Shown in pieces: positions 16,716 to 25,712 of a stretch of 64,000 nucleotides of DNA. The notes under the pieces are model-generated. The model did no database searches and had not been told where the DNA came from. It saw only the letters and a program-made list of their open reading frames with translations. Origin of the DNA: Ectothiorhodosinus mongolicus (GTDB lineage Bacteria; Pseudomonadota; Gammaproteobacteria; Ectothiorhodospirales; Ectothiorhodospiraceae); the NCBI RefSeq assembly GCF_022406875.1, contig NZ_CP023018.1, positions 1,729,312 to 1,793,311 of the forward strand. Direction: 5' to 3'. Each line of letters starts with the position of its first letter. Positions within the stretch are counted from its first letter, which is position 1. Made by a program: the position numbers and the translations under genes.

Positions 16716-17231
16716 ATGAATGTGGTCTACGCGTTCGCAATTAGTGCATCAGTAATCGCTTCTATTACCACTTTGGCATTTTTGAGTTTTCCAGGCTTAT
16801 TGATTTGGTGTGCCTTCATTGGTTGGGCCGCCTATCTTCAGTCCGGCGGCATCGCTTCAGTCATCTCTTCTGTCTCAGCGTCGATGTTGTTTGGTGCATT
16901 CATGGCTTGGCTATTTGCGGTTATTCTCTCTATGGGTGTACTGCCATTCGGGGTTCCCGTCGCCGCTGCGCTGATCGTGGCCGTTATGGCTCCGATTATG
17001 GTCATTGCACAAAAAATCGGCCTGCTGAGTGTGGTGCCGGCGACTTTCTATGGTTTTGCCAGCAGTTTTGCTTTTTTGGCACAGACCGACGGCGTCTTCA
17101 ATCTCGATAGTCTGTTGTCCTTGAGTCTGGCGAACTCACTCATCATTGTGCCTGTTTCACTATTCATTGGCGTGTTTCTTGGTTGGCTACACGCAACCGC
17201 CGCCGGCATGCTGACTCAGCAAGCTGGGTAA
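16716..17231 (+). CDS. DUF1097 family inner-membrane protein
   Basis: A 171-residue, very hydrophobic protein with about five transmembrane segments and few charges, matching the DUF1097 family of small integral membrane proteins. The start has a strong AGGAGG ribosome binding site 9 nt upstream. DUF1097 proteins often accompany catabolic and transport genes, but their role is not established. Its position between the LysR regulator and the second aldehyde dehydrogenase suggests it helps uptake or export of the cluster's substrate. The upstream 180 bp is AT-rich and should hold the LysR-controlled promoter. Confidence 0.75.
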   Translation: MNVVYAFAISASVIASITTLAFLSFPGLLIWCAFIGWAAYLQSGGIASVISSVSASMLFGAFMAWLFAVILSMGVLPFGVPVAAALIVAVMAPIMVIAQKIGLLSVVPATFYGFASSFAFLAQTDGVFNLDSLLSLSLANSLIIVPVSLFIGVFLGWLHATAAGMLTQQAG

Positions 17232-17297
17232 GACTGTCAGCTTGAGTCGCTTGCTTTGGTTTAGAGATCGGCTAACCCACTAAAAAATCTCATAAAA

Positions 17298-17326
17298 GAC
17301 CCCTTCGTTAAATGCGAAGGGTGGTC
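17298..17326. terminator. Possible stem-loop between DUF1097 and aldehyde dehydrogenase genes
   Basis: GACCCCTTCG and CGAAGGGTGGTC can pair around a TTAAATG loop, with a two-base bulge. There is no T-tract after it, so it may be an attenuator, an mRNA processing site or simply chance. Confidence 0.35.
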
Positions 17327-17422
17327 TGCCCACAAGGCAATTCCATTGCCAGGTGAACGCTGGCTAGACTCATTAATAATAATCATAAAAAAATCTAAAA
17401 ACGCACCCAAGGAGATATGGAC

Positions 17423-18886
17423 ATGAGCAGTCAACCGAAGTTTGCATCAGCAGATCCCCGTCTTGCAGTTTTAGACCGCCAGTTCCGCCTATTAATAGAC
17501 GGCAAGATGGTCAGCAGCAGCCAGACTTTCGATGTATTTAATCCCGCCAATAACGCCGTCATCGCTCAAGCGCCCGACGGAACCGTTGACCAAGTGGAAC
17601 AGGCCATCCAGGCAGCCAAGCGTGCATTCAAGAGCTGGTCCCGTCTTTCCGCCGATGAGCGCGCGGACTATGTCACTCGCTATGCCAATGCTTTGGAAGC
17701 GCGTAAAGAAGAATTGGCCGCGCTGCTGACCTTGGAGCAGGGCAAGCCCTTTCACAGTATGGCAACCGGTGAAGTAGATGCCAGCATTTACTGGGTTCGA
17801 GAAGTGGCTAAGCGCCGCTTAGAGCCAGAAGTGATTGAGGACACCGATGAGCATGTGGTGGAAGTGCACCATACGCCGTTGGGCGTGGTGGGTGCCATCA
17901 CTCCGTGGAACTTCCCAGTGCTACTGGGTTTGTGGAAGATCGCTCCCTGCTTGTTAACGGGCAACACGATGGTGCTTAAGCCCTCGCCCTACACGCCGCT
18001 CACCTCTTTGTTCTTCGGAGAGATCGCCGCTGATATCTTCCCTGCCGGCGTACTCAATATTGTTTCAGGCGGTAATGATATTGGCCAGTACATGACCACC
18101 CATAACGATATTGCCAAGATTAGCTTCACCGGCTCGACCGCCACCGGTCAGAAAGTGATGCAAAGCGGCGCCTGTAACTTAAAGCGAATCACACTGGAAC
18201 TGGGCGGTAATGATGCTGCGGTCGTTCTGCCGGATGCGGAATGGCGTTCCATCATTCCTACCTTGTTTGATGCCGCCTTCGGCAACTCAGGTCAGTGGTG
18301 TATCGCGGTTAAGCGCCTCTATGTGCACTCCAGCATCCATTCTGAGTTCGTCAAGGCCTTTGTCGAGTATGCGCAAAGTAAGCGTGTGGGCGATGGCATG
18401 GATTCGAGTACGGATCTCGGCCCCATCCAAAACAAGATGCAGTACAACAAGCTGCTGAGCTTATTTAAAGACACCCGCGAGAAAGGCTACAAGTTTGCTT
18501 TGGGTGGTGAGATTGATGAAAGCCAGGCGGGTAATTTCGTCCCCGTGACCATTGTGGATAATCCGCCCGAAGACAGCCGCATCGTCAAAGAAGAACCCTT
18601 TGGCCCGATTTTACCGATCCTCTCATTCGATGACGTTGAGGACGTGATTCAGCGTGTCAATGATACGAGCTTCGGATTGGCAGGCTCCGTTTGGGGTGGG
18701 GATCGTCAGAAAGCTATTGATGTCGCTAAGCGCATTGAGGCCGGCACGGTCTGGGTAAATGAGATTCATATTCATGGCATCGATATCCCCTTTGGTGGGC
18801 ACAAGATGTCAGGTATGGGTGTAGAAAATGGGCATGAAGGGCTGTGTGAGTTTACTAACAGTAAGACCTATATGTTCCGTAAGTGA
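17423..18886 (+). CDS. Aldehyde dehydrogenase, second of two
   Basis: The ATG at 17423 (8 nt behind AGGAG) gives 487 residues; the upstream ATG at 17417 is too close to that site. The catalytic cysteine is C293 in NSGQWCIAVKR and the glutamate is E259 in TLELGGND; GAITPWNFP and FTGSTATG complete the cofactor site. It differs clearly from the first aldehyde dehydrogenase, so the two probably act on different intermediates. It begins a run with an outer-membrane protein, a GMC dehydrogenase and a cytochrome c. A plausible job is oxidation of the aldehyde made by that exported dehydrogenase. Confidence 0.92.
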   Translation: MSSQPKFASADPRLAVLDRQFRLLIDGKMVSSSQTFDVFNPANNAVIAQAPDGTVDQVEQAIQAAKRAFKSWSRLSADERADYVTRYANALEARKEELAALLTLEQGKPFHSMATGEVDASIYWVREVAKRRLEPEVIEDTDEHVVEVHHTPLGVVGAITPWNFPVLLGLWKIAPCLLTGNTMVLKPSPYTPLTSLFFGEIAADIFPAGVLNIVSGGNDIGQYMTTHNDIAKISFTGSTATGQKVMQSGACNLKRITLELGGNDAAVVLPDAEWRSIIPTLFDAAFGNSGQWCIAVKRLYVHSSIHSEFVKAFVEYAQSKRVGDGMDSSTDLGPIQNKMQYNKLLSLFKDTREKGYKFALGGEIDESQAGNFVPVTIVDNPPEDSRIVKEEPFGPILPILSFDDVEDVIQRVNDTSFGLAGSVWGGDRQKAIDVAKRIEAGTVWVNEIHIHGIDIPFGGHKMSGMGVENGHEGLCEFTNSKTYMFRK

Positions 18887-18941
18887 AGTCTAATTAAATA
18901 CAACTGAAATTATAAACTTTATAACGATGAGGAGATGGGCT

Positions 18942-19817
18942 ATGAAAGGCTCAACGGGTAAGTTACGCCAACTGTTTTTAGCCGGCACGGCCAGTGCAGC
19001 ACTATTTATGTCAACCTCAGCATCAGCGATTGATGTGGATGCAGGTGACTATCAAGCAGCACCCCCGGGCACCAATCTCGGCCTGCTGTACCTGCAGCAT
19101 GCCAGCCGGGATGACCTGAATACGGATATCGGAATTTTGAGGTTGGTTCATTTCACCGAAATCGGCGGTATGGTTGCTGATCCGCAGGTTCTCATTCCGT
19201 TTGGTCGCGTCGACCCGCGCGGGCGCTTGGCAGAGTCAGATGGAAGTAGTGGGATTGGTGACGTGATTTTCGCATCCACCTTTTGGCCACAGAACGACCC
19301 CGACCGCGGTGTTTGGACAGGTTTTACTCCTTACCTGTATGTTCCGACCGGTGAGTACGATCGCAACAAAGAGACGCTCAATCTGGGCGAAAATCGTTGG
19401 AAGTTTAATTTGCAGGTTGCCCACGTTCGCCGCCTCTCTGAGCGTTTTTCCATTGACCTTGTGGGTGACGTAATGATTCACGGGGATAACAAGGATTTTG
19501 GTTCGGATGGGGTGACTCGCTCGCAGGACCCTCTGTACCAAGTTCAGGGTTGGTTGCGGTACCACACGAGTCCAACATCTGATTTGCGTTTCCTTGTGTC
19601 CCATGTGTGGGGCGGGGAAAACACCTTTGATGGCGTGGCTGCTGGGGACGAGGCTAGAGTCACGAAAGTGGGGATTGGCGGTTCCTTCTTTGTCGGCCCC
19701 AAGACTCAGATCATCGCCATTGCAGGCCGTGATGTAAGCGTCAGAGACCATCCTGGTTTGGCAGATGGTCTTAAAGAAGACGGTCGCGTCAACATCCGCA
19801 TTCTGCGCATTTTCTAA
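18942..19817 (+). CDS. Outer-membrane protein, MetA-pathway (transporter) family
   Basis: The ATG at 18942, behind GAGGAG, gives 291 residues with a Sec signal peptide ending in ASA around residue 31. The mature protein begins IDVDAGDYQAAPPG and includes LYVPTGEYD; both match the protein at 9298-10170, so the two are paralogues. This family is thought to form outer-membrane channels for hydrophobic substrates. Its place directly upstream of the GMC dehydrogenase suggests it admits the cluster's substrate to the periplasm. Confidence 0.8.
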   Translation: MKGSTGKLRQLFLAGTASAALFMSTSASAIDVDAGDYQAAPPGTNLGLLYLQHASRDDLNTDIGILRLVHFTEIGGMVADPQVLIPFGRVDPRGRLAESDGSSGIGDVIFASTFWPQNDPDRGVWTGFTPYLYVPTGEYDRNKETLNLGENRWKFNLQVAHVRRLSERFSIDLVGDVMIHGDNKDFGSDGVTRSQDPLYQVQGWLRYHTSPTSDLRFLVSHVWGGENTFDGVAAGDEARVTKVGIGGSFFVGPKTQIIAIAGRDVSVRDHPGLADGLKEDGRVNIRILRIF

Positions 19818-19865
19818 TCCAAAGCGTGACATCAAACCCTTGATGCACCTGAAGAGGTAGACGAA

Positions 19866-21581
19866 ATGGCTCTGGATAAAAAAACACTCTCAAGCATTAT
19901 TCGCGACTACAGCGAAGGTAATCTTGAGCGCCGTGAGTTTTTGAAAAAGGCTGGGCTGCTGGGTATTTCCGCTGCAATGAGTAGTTCGCTTGCAGTGGTT
20001 TACTCGAGCAATGCCTTTGCCCAGTCATCAAGAGAAGCGCCGCAAGGTCGTCGCTCTTATGACTACATCATTGTCGGTTCGGGGTCCGCCGGTTCTGCTT
20101 TGGCATACCGGCTGGCCACCACCACTGATGCATCGATTTTGGTGCTTGAAGCCGGTGGTACCGACGATGTGCCGGAGATCCATGATCCCCGGCGCTGGGC
20201 AGAGACTCTGGGCACTCGTGCCACCAAGTGGTTCATGACCACGGAGCAGCCGCACACGGCAAACCGTGAGCACAATTGGCCGCGCGGTAATGTGATTGGT
20301 GGTACCAGTTCCCTCAACGCCATGATCTTTGCTCGCGGTCACCAAAGTGACTTTGATGGTTGGGCGGCGGCTGGTTGTGAGGGGTGGGACTATGCTTCCG
20401 TGCTGCCCTACTTTAAAGCCTTTGAAAACTGGGAAGGAGGGGCTAACGCCTATCGTGCGGTCGGCGGTCCTTTGTCGGTCACTCGTCCTCAGGAAAACCT
20501 GCGCCACCCCGGTGGTGAGATGTTCATCGAGGCCTCAAAGGCACTCGGGTTCACTGAGACTTTGGACTTTAACGCCGAACAAATGGAAGGCCCGGCTTGG
20601 GTTAACTTCACCATCAAAGATCAGCGTCGTCAGTCCACGGGTGTGGCCTTTTTGAAGCCGGCGATGGCGCGTCCGAACCTGACGGTTCTGACCGATTCAC
20701 CGGTCACCAAAGTGATTGTCGAACGTGGTCGATGTGTGGGTGTGGAGTATCTGCACAATGGCCAGCCAACAGTCGTTCGCTGCGATCAGGAAGTGATCCT
20801 GTCAGCCGGTTCCATTGATACCCCGCGTATCCTGCTGCACTCCGGTATTGGGCCGCGTGCGGATCTCAGACAGGTGGGTATCGCTTCGGTATTAGACCTG
20901 CCCGGTGTGGGTCAAAATCTGCAGGATCATGTGCTGGGTGGTGGACCGAACTATGAGTCTCCCACGGCCTTGCCTGAGTCCAACTACAACGCCTCTGAGG
21001 TGTACATGTGGGCCAAGTCGGACAGCAGTGTGGTGGCACCGGATATGATCACTTTGTACCTGAATATTCCGTTCTCCACCCCGGCTTTGCCGATGGATGG
21101 TATCAAGAACGGTTGGTCGATCCTGTCCGGTTTGGCACGACCCACCAGCACGGGTTCATTGAAGCTGCGCTCTAACCGTGTCACCGACGCACCCATCATT
21201 GATCCGAACTACCTTGCGACTGAACACGACCGTCGTGTGTTCTCGCAAGCCACTGAATTGGCTCGTGAAACCGCTCTACAGTCGCAGTTCGCCTCGGTTC
21301 GGGCCAAAGAATGGTTGCCCGGAGACAACGTGCGTCCGGGTACGCCCGCTTGGAATGATTTTATTGCCAAGTGTGCGCACACCTACTTCCATCCGACCTC
21401 CACTTGCAAGATGGGTGTGGACGATATGGCGGTGGTGGACCCGCAGCTGCGGGTTCGGGGTATCTCACACCTTCGGGTGGCCGATGCGTCCGTGATGCCC
21501 AAAATCACCACCAGTAATACCAATGCACCTTCGATCATGATCGGCTGGAAATGTGCCGAAATGATCCGCGGTGTCGCTTAA
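19866..21581 (+). CDS. Exported GMC-family alcohol dehydrogenase/oxidase (FAD)
   Basis: A 571-residue glucose-methanol-choline oxidoreductase. The N-terminus carries a Tat-like signal (RREFLKK at residues 22-28 followed by a hydrophobic stretch ending in NAFA), so the enzyme is likely folded with FAD and exported to the periplasm. The FAD loop GSGSAGS lies at residues 71-77, RGNVIGGTSSLN follows, and the catalytic histidine region HTYFHPTSTCKMG and the NTNAPSIMIG end are present. It oxidises an unknown alcohol to an aldehyde. The cytochrome c gene just downstream is a natural electron acceptor. A strong terminator follows the gene. Confidence 0.9.
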   Translation: MALDKKTLSSIIRDYSEGNLERREFLKKAGLLGISAAMSSSLAVVYSSNAFAQSSREAPQGRRSYDYIIVGSGSAGSALAYRLATTTDASILVLEAGGTDDVPEIHDPRRWAETLGTRATKWFMTTEQPHTANREHNWPRGNVIGGTSSLNAMIFARGHQSDFDGWAAAGCEGWDYASVLPYFKAFENWEGGANAYRAVGGPLSVTRPQENLRHPGGEMFIEASKALGFTETLDFNAEQMEGPAWVNFTIKDQRRQSTGVAFLKPAMARPNLTVLTDSPVTKVIVERGRCVGVEYLHNGQPTVVRCDQEVILSAGSIDTPRILLHSGIGPRADLRQVGIASVLDLPGVGQNLQDHVLGGGPNYESPTALPESNYNASEVYMWAKSDSSVVAPDMITLYLNIPFSTPALPMDGIKNGWSILSGLARPTSTGSLKLRSNRVTDAPIIDPNYLATEHDRRVFSQATELARETALQSQFASVRAKEWLPGDNVRPGTPAWNDFIAKCAHTYFHPTSTCKMGVDDMAVVDPQLRVRGISHLRVADASVMPKITTSNTNAPSIMIGWKCAEMIRGVA

Positions 21582-21604
21582 GTTTCATCCTCCGGCAGTA
21601 AATT

Positions 21605-21635
21605 GGGGTGACATTTCGATGTCACCCCTTTTTTT
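21605..21635 (+). terminator. Rho-independent terminator or attenuator after the GMC gene
   Basis: GGGGTGACAT and ATGTCACCCC form a perfect 10-bp stem with a TTCG tetraloop, followed by seven T residues. It lies 24 nt after the GMC stop and only 12 nt before the cytochrome c start codon, which makes it either a true terminator with partial readthrough or a control point for the cytochrome. Confidence 0.9.
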
Positions 21636-21647
21636 GGTAAAACCATC

Positions 21648-22034
21648 ATGAATATCAAAAACTTTGTTGTCGTTTGTGTGTGCAGTGTTTTGGTCGTGAC
21701 TTCGTCCCAGACGTTTGCCGATGAGCCATTGGCGCTTCAAGGTCAGGAAGTCTTTCGTTTATGTGAGGCTTGCCATTCAGTAGAACCGGGTGTGCACATC
21801 TTTGGCCCGACGCTACATGGAGTCTATGCGCGGCGGGCGGGCACTCAAGAGGGCTATAGCTATTCCCAAGCATTAGCGAACTCGGGCATTGATTGGAACG
21901 AATCCTATCTGCACCGATGGCTGGCCAGTGACTCTAAGAACTTAGTCCCGGGCACACGTATGCAGTGGAGAACGCAGTTGTCGGAGGAACAGTTGCAGGC
22001 CCTGATTGCTTACTTGAAGACGCTACAAGACTAA
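21648..22034 (+). CDS. Class I cytochrome c, periplasmic
   Basis: A 128-residue protein with a Sec signal peptide (ending near QTFA, residue 24) and one haem-binding CEACH motif at residues 39-43. FGPTLHGVYARRAG and PGTRMQW follow; the methionine in the latter is a likely axial ligand. Mono-haem cytochromes of this type shuttle electrons between periplasmic dehydrogenases and the respiratory or photosynthetic chain. Its position suggests it accepts electrons from the GMC dehydrogenase. No Shine-Dalgarno sequence is visible between the terminator hairpin and the ATG. It converges with the CitE-like gene. Confidence 0.92.
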   Translation: MNIKNFVVVCVCSVLVVTSSQTFADEPLALQGQEVFRLCEACHSVEPGVHIFGPTLHGVYARRAGTQEGYSYSQALANSGIDWNESYLHRWLASDSKNLVPGTRMQWRTQLSEEQLQALIAYLKTLQD

Positions 22035-22048
22035 GGGGCAGGGGCGGT

Positions 22049-22846
22049 TTAGCGTGATTGTGCTAGGCGCAAAATGCCCTGAGCGCGCTCGACGACGGGT
22101 CTATCGACCATCATTCCATTGCAGACCGTAGCAGCACCTCCGCTGGCCGAGTCGGCTTCAATGACACGTTCTGCCCAAGCGATCTCATCTTTGCTGGGCA
22201 GGAAAGCGGTGTTTGTAGCGGCCACCTGACAGGGGTGAATACACAGTTTGCCGCCAAAGCCCACTGACACGGCATTATGAAGCTCAGCATTCAGCTTGGC
22301 ATCATCGCGAAAATCAACGCAGACCCCATCAATGGGCGCCGCAATCCCCGCCAGGCGCGAGGCGAGTGTCAATTCAAGGCGAAAAGGATTGAGGTCTTGG
22401 CTGGATAGTTGAAGGTTAAGATCCAATTGGAAATCTAAGGTGCCAAACATCAATGCCGTGACCTGTGTGGCTTTGGCGATCTCTCGACAGTGCGCCAATC
22501 CCGCTGCAGTCTCAATCAGCGGGAAGATGCGAACTCGCGGATTGAGCCGCGCAGTGATTGCTTCGATTTGCGAGGTAGATTCCGCCTTGGGGATGACTAC
22601 GCCAAGCGGGTCTGCCGCGATTATGGCGTTCAGATCCTCGTCGAACCAAGGACTACCCGGAGCGTTGATGCGCACCAGAAAATCGCGATCCGTTTTGAGG
22701 GTGGCATCCAGCTGGCGTCGGGCGCTTTCTTTTTGTTCGGGCGAGACGGCATCTTCCAGATCAATGATGACGGCATCAGCGCCGCTGGTCCTAGCTTTTG
22801 CGAACCGTTCCGGTGTAGTGGCAGGGACAAAAAGGAAGCTGCGCAT
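22049..22846 (-). CDS. CitE-like acyl-CoA lyase (HpcH/HpaI aldolase family)
   Basis: A 265-residue TIM-barrel lyase of the citrate lyase beta / malyl-CoA lyase group. It begins MRSFLFVPATTPERFAKA and carries VIIDLEDAV (magnesium-binding acidic residues), RINAPGSPW and VCVDFRDD; the last matches the region completing the active site. Stand-alone CitE-like enzymes cleave 3-hydroxyacyl-CoAs such as citramalyl-CoA or malyl-CoA into acetyl-CoA plus a keto acid. The gene lies 10 nt behind a class III CoA-transferase gene, an arrangement known from CoA-activation and cleavage of dicarboxylates. The substrate is not established. Confidence 0.85.
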   Translation of the reverse strand: MRSFLFVPATTPERFAKARTSGADAVIIDLEDAVSPEQKESARRQLDATLKTDRDFLVRINAPGSPWFDEDLNAIIAADPLGVVIPKAESTSQIEAITARLNPRVRIFPLIETAAGLAHCREIAKATQVTALMFGTLDFQLDLNLQLSSQDLNPFRLELTLASRLAGIAAPIDGVCVDFRDDAKLNAELHNAVSVGFGGKLCIHPCQVAATNTAFLPSKDEIAWAERVIEADSASGGAATVCNGMMVDRPVVERAQGILRLAQSR

Positions 22847-22856
22847 GCGTGATGGT

Positions 22857-24047
22857 TCAGATGATCCCGTTATCTTCGAGTGTTTGAATTTGTTCGTCGC
22901 TATAAGCTAATTCAGTGAGAATCGTTCGGCTGTGTTGACCCAGTCCTGGGATTGGACCCATGTTTGCATGATCTGCTGAATCGATGCCGGGTGGCAAGAG
23001 TGCCGGCAAGGCGCCAGAGGGACTGCCGATTTGGGTCCAACGATTTCTCGCGGTGAGCTGTGGGTGATCCCAAACCTCGTTCAATGTATTCACGCGGGCA
23101 CACGCGATGCCGGCCTTGTCCAAAAGCGTCACGATTTCATCCGCACTGTATTGCGCGAATACGTCATCTATCAGTTTTTTTAGAAGGCTTCTGTGCTCCG
23201 ATCGAGCTGAATTAGTTTTAAATCGCTCATCACTCAGAAGATGCGGTTTTTTGAGAACCTCATTGCAAAATAGTGCCCATTCCTTCTCATTCTGCAATCC
23301 CAAAACGATAGTCCCCTGATCGTTACCAGAGAATAGCCCATAGGGATAGATCGTTGCGTGAGATGCGCCGGCTCTTTCCGGTGGTTCTGCGCCTTCAAAA
23401 GCGTAGTAGAGGGGATACCCCATCCATTCCACCATGGATTCCAGCATAGAGACTTCGATGCGACATCCGCTTTGGGTGAGGCCTCGTTTGATGAGCGCGG
23501 CTAAAATATTCGAATAGGCATACATGCCAGCGGCAATATCCGCAATGGAACATCCCGCTTTGGAGGGTTCATCGGGTGTTCCAGTAATCGACAAAAATCC
23601 TGATTCACTTTGAATCAGAAGATCATAGGCCTTCTTATCCCGATAGGGACCCGAATCACCGTAGCCGGAGATATCGCACACAATCAGTTGATCATTCGAG
23701 TTTTTTAATGTTTCGTAGCTCAATCCAAGTCGTTGGGTGGCTCCCGGTGCTAGGTTTTGTACAAACACATCAGCCTTGGCCAAGAGTGACATCAAGATAT
23801 CTTTCCCCTCGGGAGTTTTAATGTCTAAGGTTAAGCTCTCTTTCGAGCGATTAGTCCATGCAAAATGAGATGAAATACCTTTCACTCGATCATCATAATT
23901 CCGTGCAAAATCTCCGTGTTTTGGTCGCTCTATTTTGATCACTCGCGCGCCGAGATCGGCCAGCTGTCGTGTACAAAATGGCGCAGCAATCGCATGCTCC
24001 AAAGCTACGACCAGCAATCCACTGAGTGGGTGAGTGTTTTTATTCAT
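22857..24047 (-). CDS. Class III CoA-transferase (CaiB/BaiF family)
   Basis: A 396-residue family III CoA-transferase. LSGLLVVALEHAIAAPFCTRQLADLGARVIKIERP and SSHFAWTNRSKESLTLD are typical of the N-terminal domain, and the catalytic aspartate lies in GCSIADIAAGMYA. These enzymes move CoA from succinyl-CoA or a similar donor to a carboxylic acid without a phosphorylated intermediate. It is transcribed just ahead of the CitE-like lyase, so it probably makes that enzyme's substrate. Likely parallels are succinyl-CoA:citramalate or itaconate CoA-transferases, but this is inference. Confidence 0.88.
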   Translation of the reverse strand: MNKNTHPLSGLLVVALEHAIAAPFCTRQLADLGARVIKIERPKHGDFARNYDDRVKGISSHFAWTNRSKESLTLDIKTPEGKDILMSLLAKADVFVQNLAPGATQRLGLSYETLKNSNDQLIVCDISGYGDSGPYRDKKAYDLLIQSESGFLSITGTPDEPSKAGCSIADIAAGMYAYSNILAALIKRGLTQSGCRIEVSMLESMVEWMGYPLYYAFEGAEPPERAGASHATIYPYGLFSGNDQGTIVLGLQNEKEWALFCNEVLKKPHLLSDERFKTNSARSEHRSLLKKLIDDVFAQYSADEIVTLLDKAGIACARVNTLNEVWDHPQLTARNRWTQIGSPSGALPALLPPGIDSADHANMGPIPGLGQHSRTILTELAYSDEQIQTLEDNGII

Positions 24048-24228
24048 CGCTCAAGATCTAAAGCCAGTTGAGTGGAAGATTTTTGTTTTTTCGCGATCAC
24101 TGAACCCGGCCTCAAGAGAATCATTTCCTGGGACCTGAAACTAGTTTTTAGTGTAGCGACTAACGGCTAAAAACAGGTTTCAAAATTGGCACAGTGCGAC
24201 TTCGCGAATTACGAACACGCCTCACGAC

Positions 24229-24320
24229 AAAAAAGGGGGACGACGAAAAAGGGGGACGACGAAAAAGGGGGACGGATTTATTTTTCCGCAAGGAAAAATA
24301 AATCCGTCCCCCTTTTTTTT
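24229..24320. repeat. Composite repeat: tandem GACGAAAAAGGGG units plus a long hairpin
   Basis: Three units of about 16 bp containing ACGAAAAAGGGGG stand in tandem, and the last runs into a perfect 26-bp inverted repeat (24262-24287 with 24292-24317) of the GGGGACGGATTTATTTTT type. It borders the left end of the interrupted sensor kinase gene. Confidence 0.88.
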
Positions 24321-24339
24321 TCAACCCTATAGAGGGCTC

Positions 24340-25644
24340 TTGACTCGCGGCTATCAAAGCTCGCCACACTGGGTCAGGCTAAGTATCGATCCCTCGCTGG
24401 CCACCACATCACAGCCGCACATTCTGCGTATTCAGCCCCAGTACCTGGATTACATCACGCTCTTTGACCCGCTCGAACCTAGCCAGCATGTGCGACAAAC
24501 CGGGGGCATGACACGACTCTCGGTTGATGAATACCAATCCTTGAATTTCAATTTCGTTATTCCCGTGGGTGATCAGCCGCGTTATCTATACCTTAAGATT
24601 GAAACACGAAGTACCACACTGCTGGCGGCACAGGTGCTGCCACCCAGCCAGGTGCTCAGGCAAGATCGCCTCTACGAGGTTTTCGCCTCGCTTCTGCTCG
24701 GTGTGTTGTTTCTGATCGTCATTTGGGCACTGTTTCAATGGCTCTTGGAGCCCAGCCTGCTCATGGCCAGTTTTCTGGTGAAACAGCTGGCCGTCATGAG
24801 CCACGCCGCCGGCTACATGGGGTACTGGCGCCTTTGGCTGTCGGATTATCTACCACCGGCTCTTCTTAACGAGCTGTTTAGCCTCAACATTTTCATCATG
24901 ACGGCGGCAGCCATCTGGTTTGTCTACCAGTTTCTGAAAGAATATGACCCTCAGCCTTGGGCCATCCGTCTGTTTGCCGGTTGCCTGTTGTTTTTCCCCG
25001 TGCAGGTGATCTTACAGTGGTCTGGATACACGCAAATGGCTTTGGAGACGGTGGCATTGCTATCGTTATTCATGCCCATGCTTGGCTTGTACCTCGCCGC
25101 CACGGCGCGCGTCTGGAAGACCTCGAGTGAAGAGGATCTGCCGGTCTTATCCCGCAACCAGCTCACCTTGCTATTTCTCCTGCTGGCCATTGTCCTTTGG
25201 ATTTATGTACTGCCGGTTCTCGGCCTGATTCGGGTGGAGCCGCTGACTTTATACGGCATCATGCTCTACAACCTCGTCACCAGCTTGATGATGATGGCCG
25301 CCCTGCAGCTACGCGCTCGTCATCGCAGTCGCCAGCAGGCCAAGATTCAAGAGCGGCTGCTCATGGTTGAGCGAGAGGTTCGTATCGAACGAGAGAGGCG
25401 GGAAGAGCAAAAACGCTTCATGGATATGTTGACGCATGAGCTAAAGAACCCTTTGTCGACGATACGCCTAGTCACATACGGCGAGACGGAATACGCCAGC
25501 AAGGTGTCCGCAGCGATCGCAGATATGCAAAGCATCATCGATCGTTGCGCGCAATTGGGTCAGATTGAGGCCGAATATGTGATACCTCGTACCGACACGA
25601 TTGATCTCAAAGAGATCGTGCGTAATTGTCAGGAGCGCCTTTGA
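24340..25644 (+). pseudogene. Sensor histidine kinase with 7TMR-DISM region, truncated at both ends
   Basis: This 434-residue remnant has part of a periplasmic 7TMR-DISM extracellular domain (starting near GYQSSPHWVRLSI), seven hydrophobic helices (about residues 110-325), a coiled stretch and a HisKA box, MDMLTHELKNPLST, with the phosphorylated histidine. The ATP-binding domain is missing: an IS3-family element begins at 25642 and supplies the stop codon. At the 5' end the frame stays open through the repeat, with no start codon and no signal peptide, back to a stop at 24154, so the start is lost too. It cannot work as a kinase. Confidence 0.85.
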
Positions 25645-25712
25645 CCTTTCCCCCAAAATAAGCACCAAAAGTTCGATGAGATTTCCATTACGATGTAACG
25701 AGGAGATCTCAC

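Noticed and set aside
14173-24047. A complete citrate lyase fermentation operon
   Set aside because: citD, citC, citG, citX and a citrate transporter are missing, and the CitE-like gene is on the other strand and far away.
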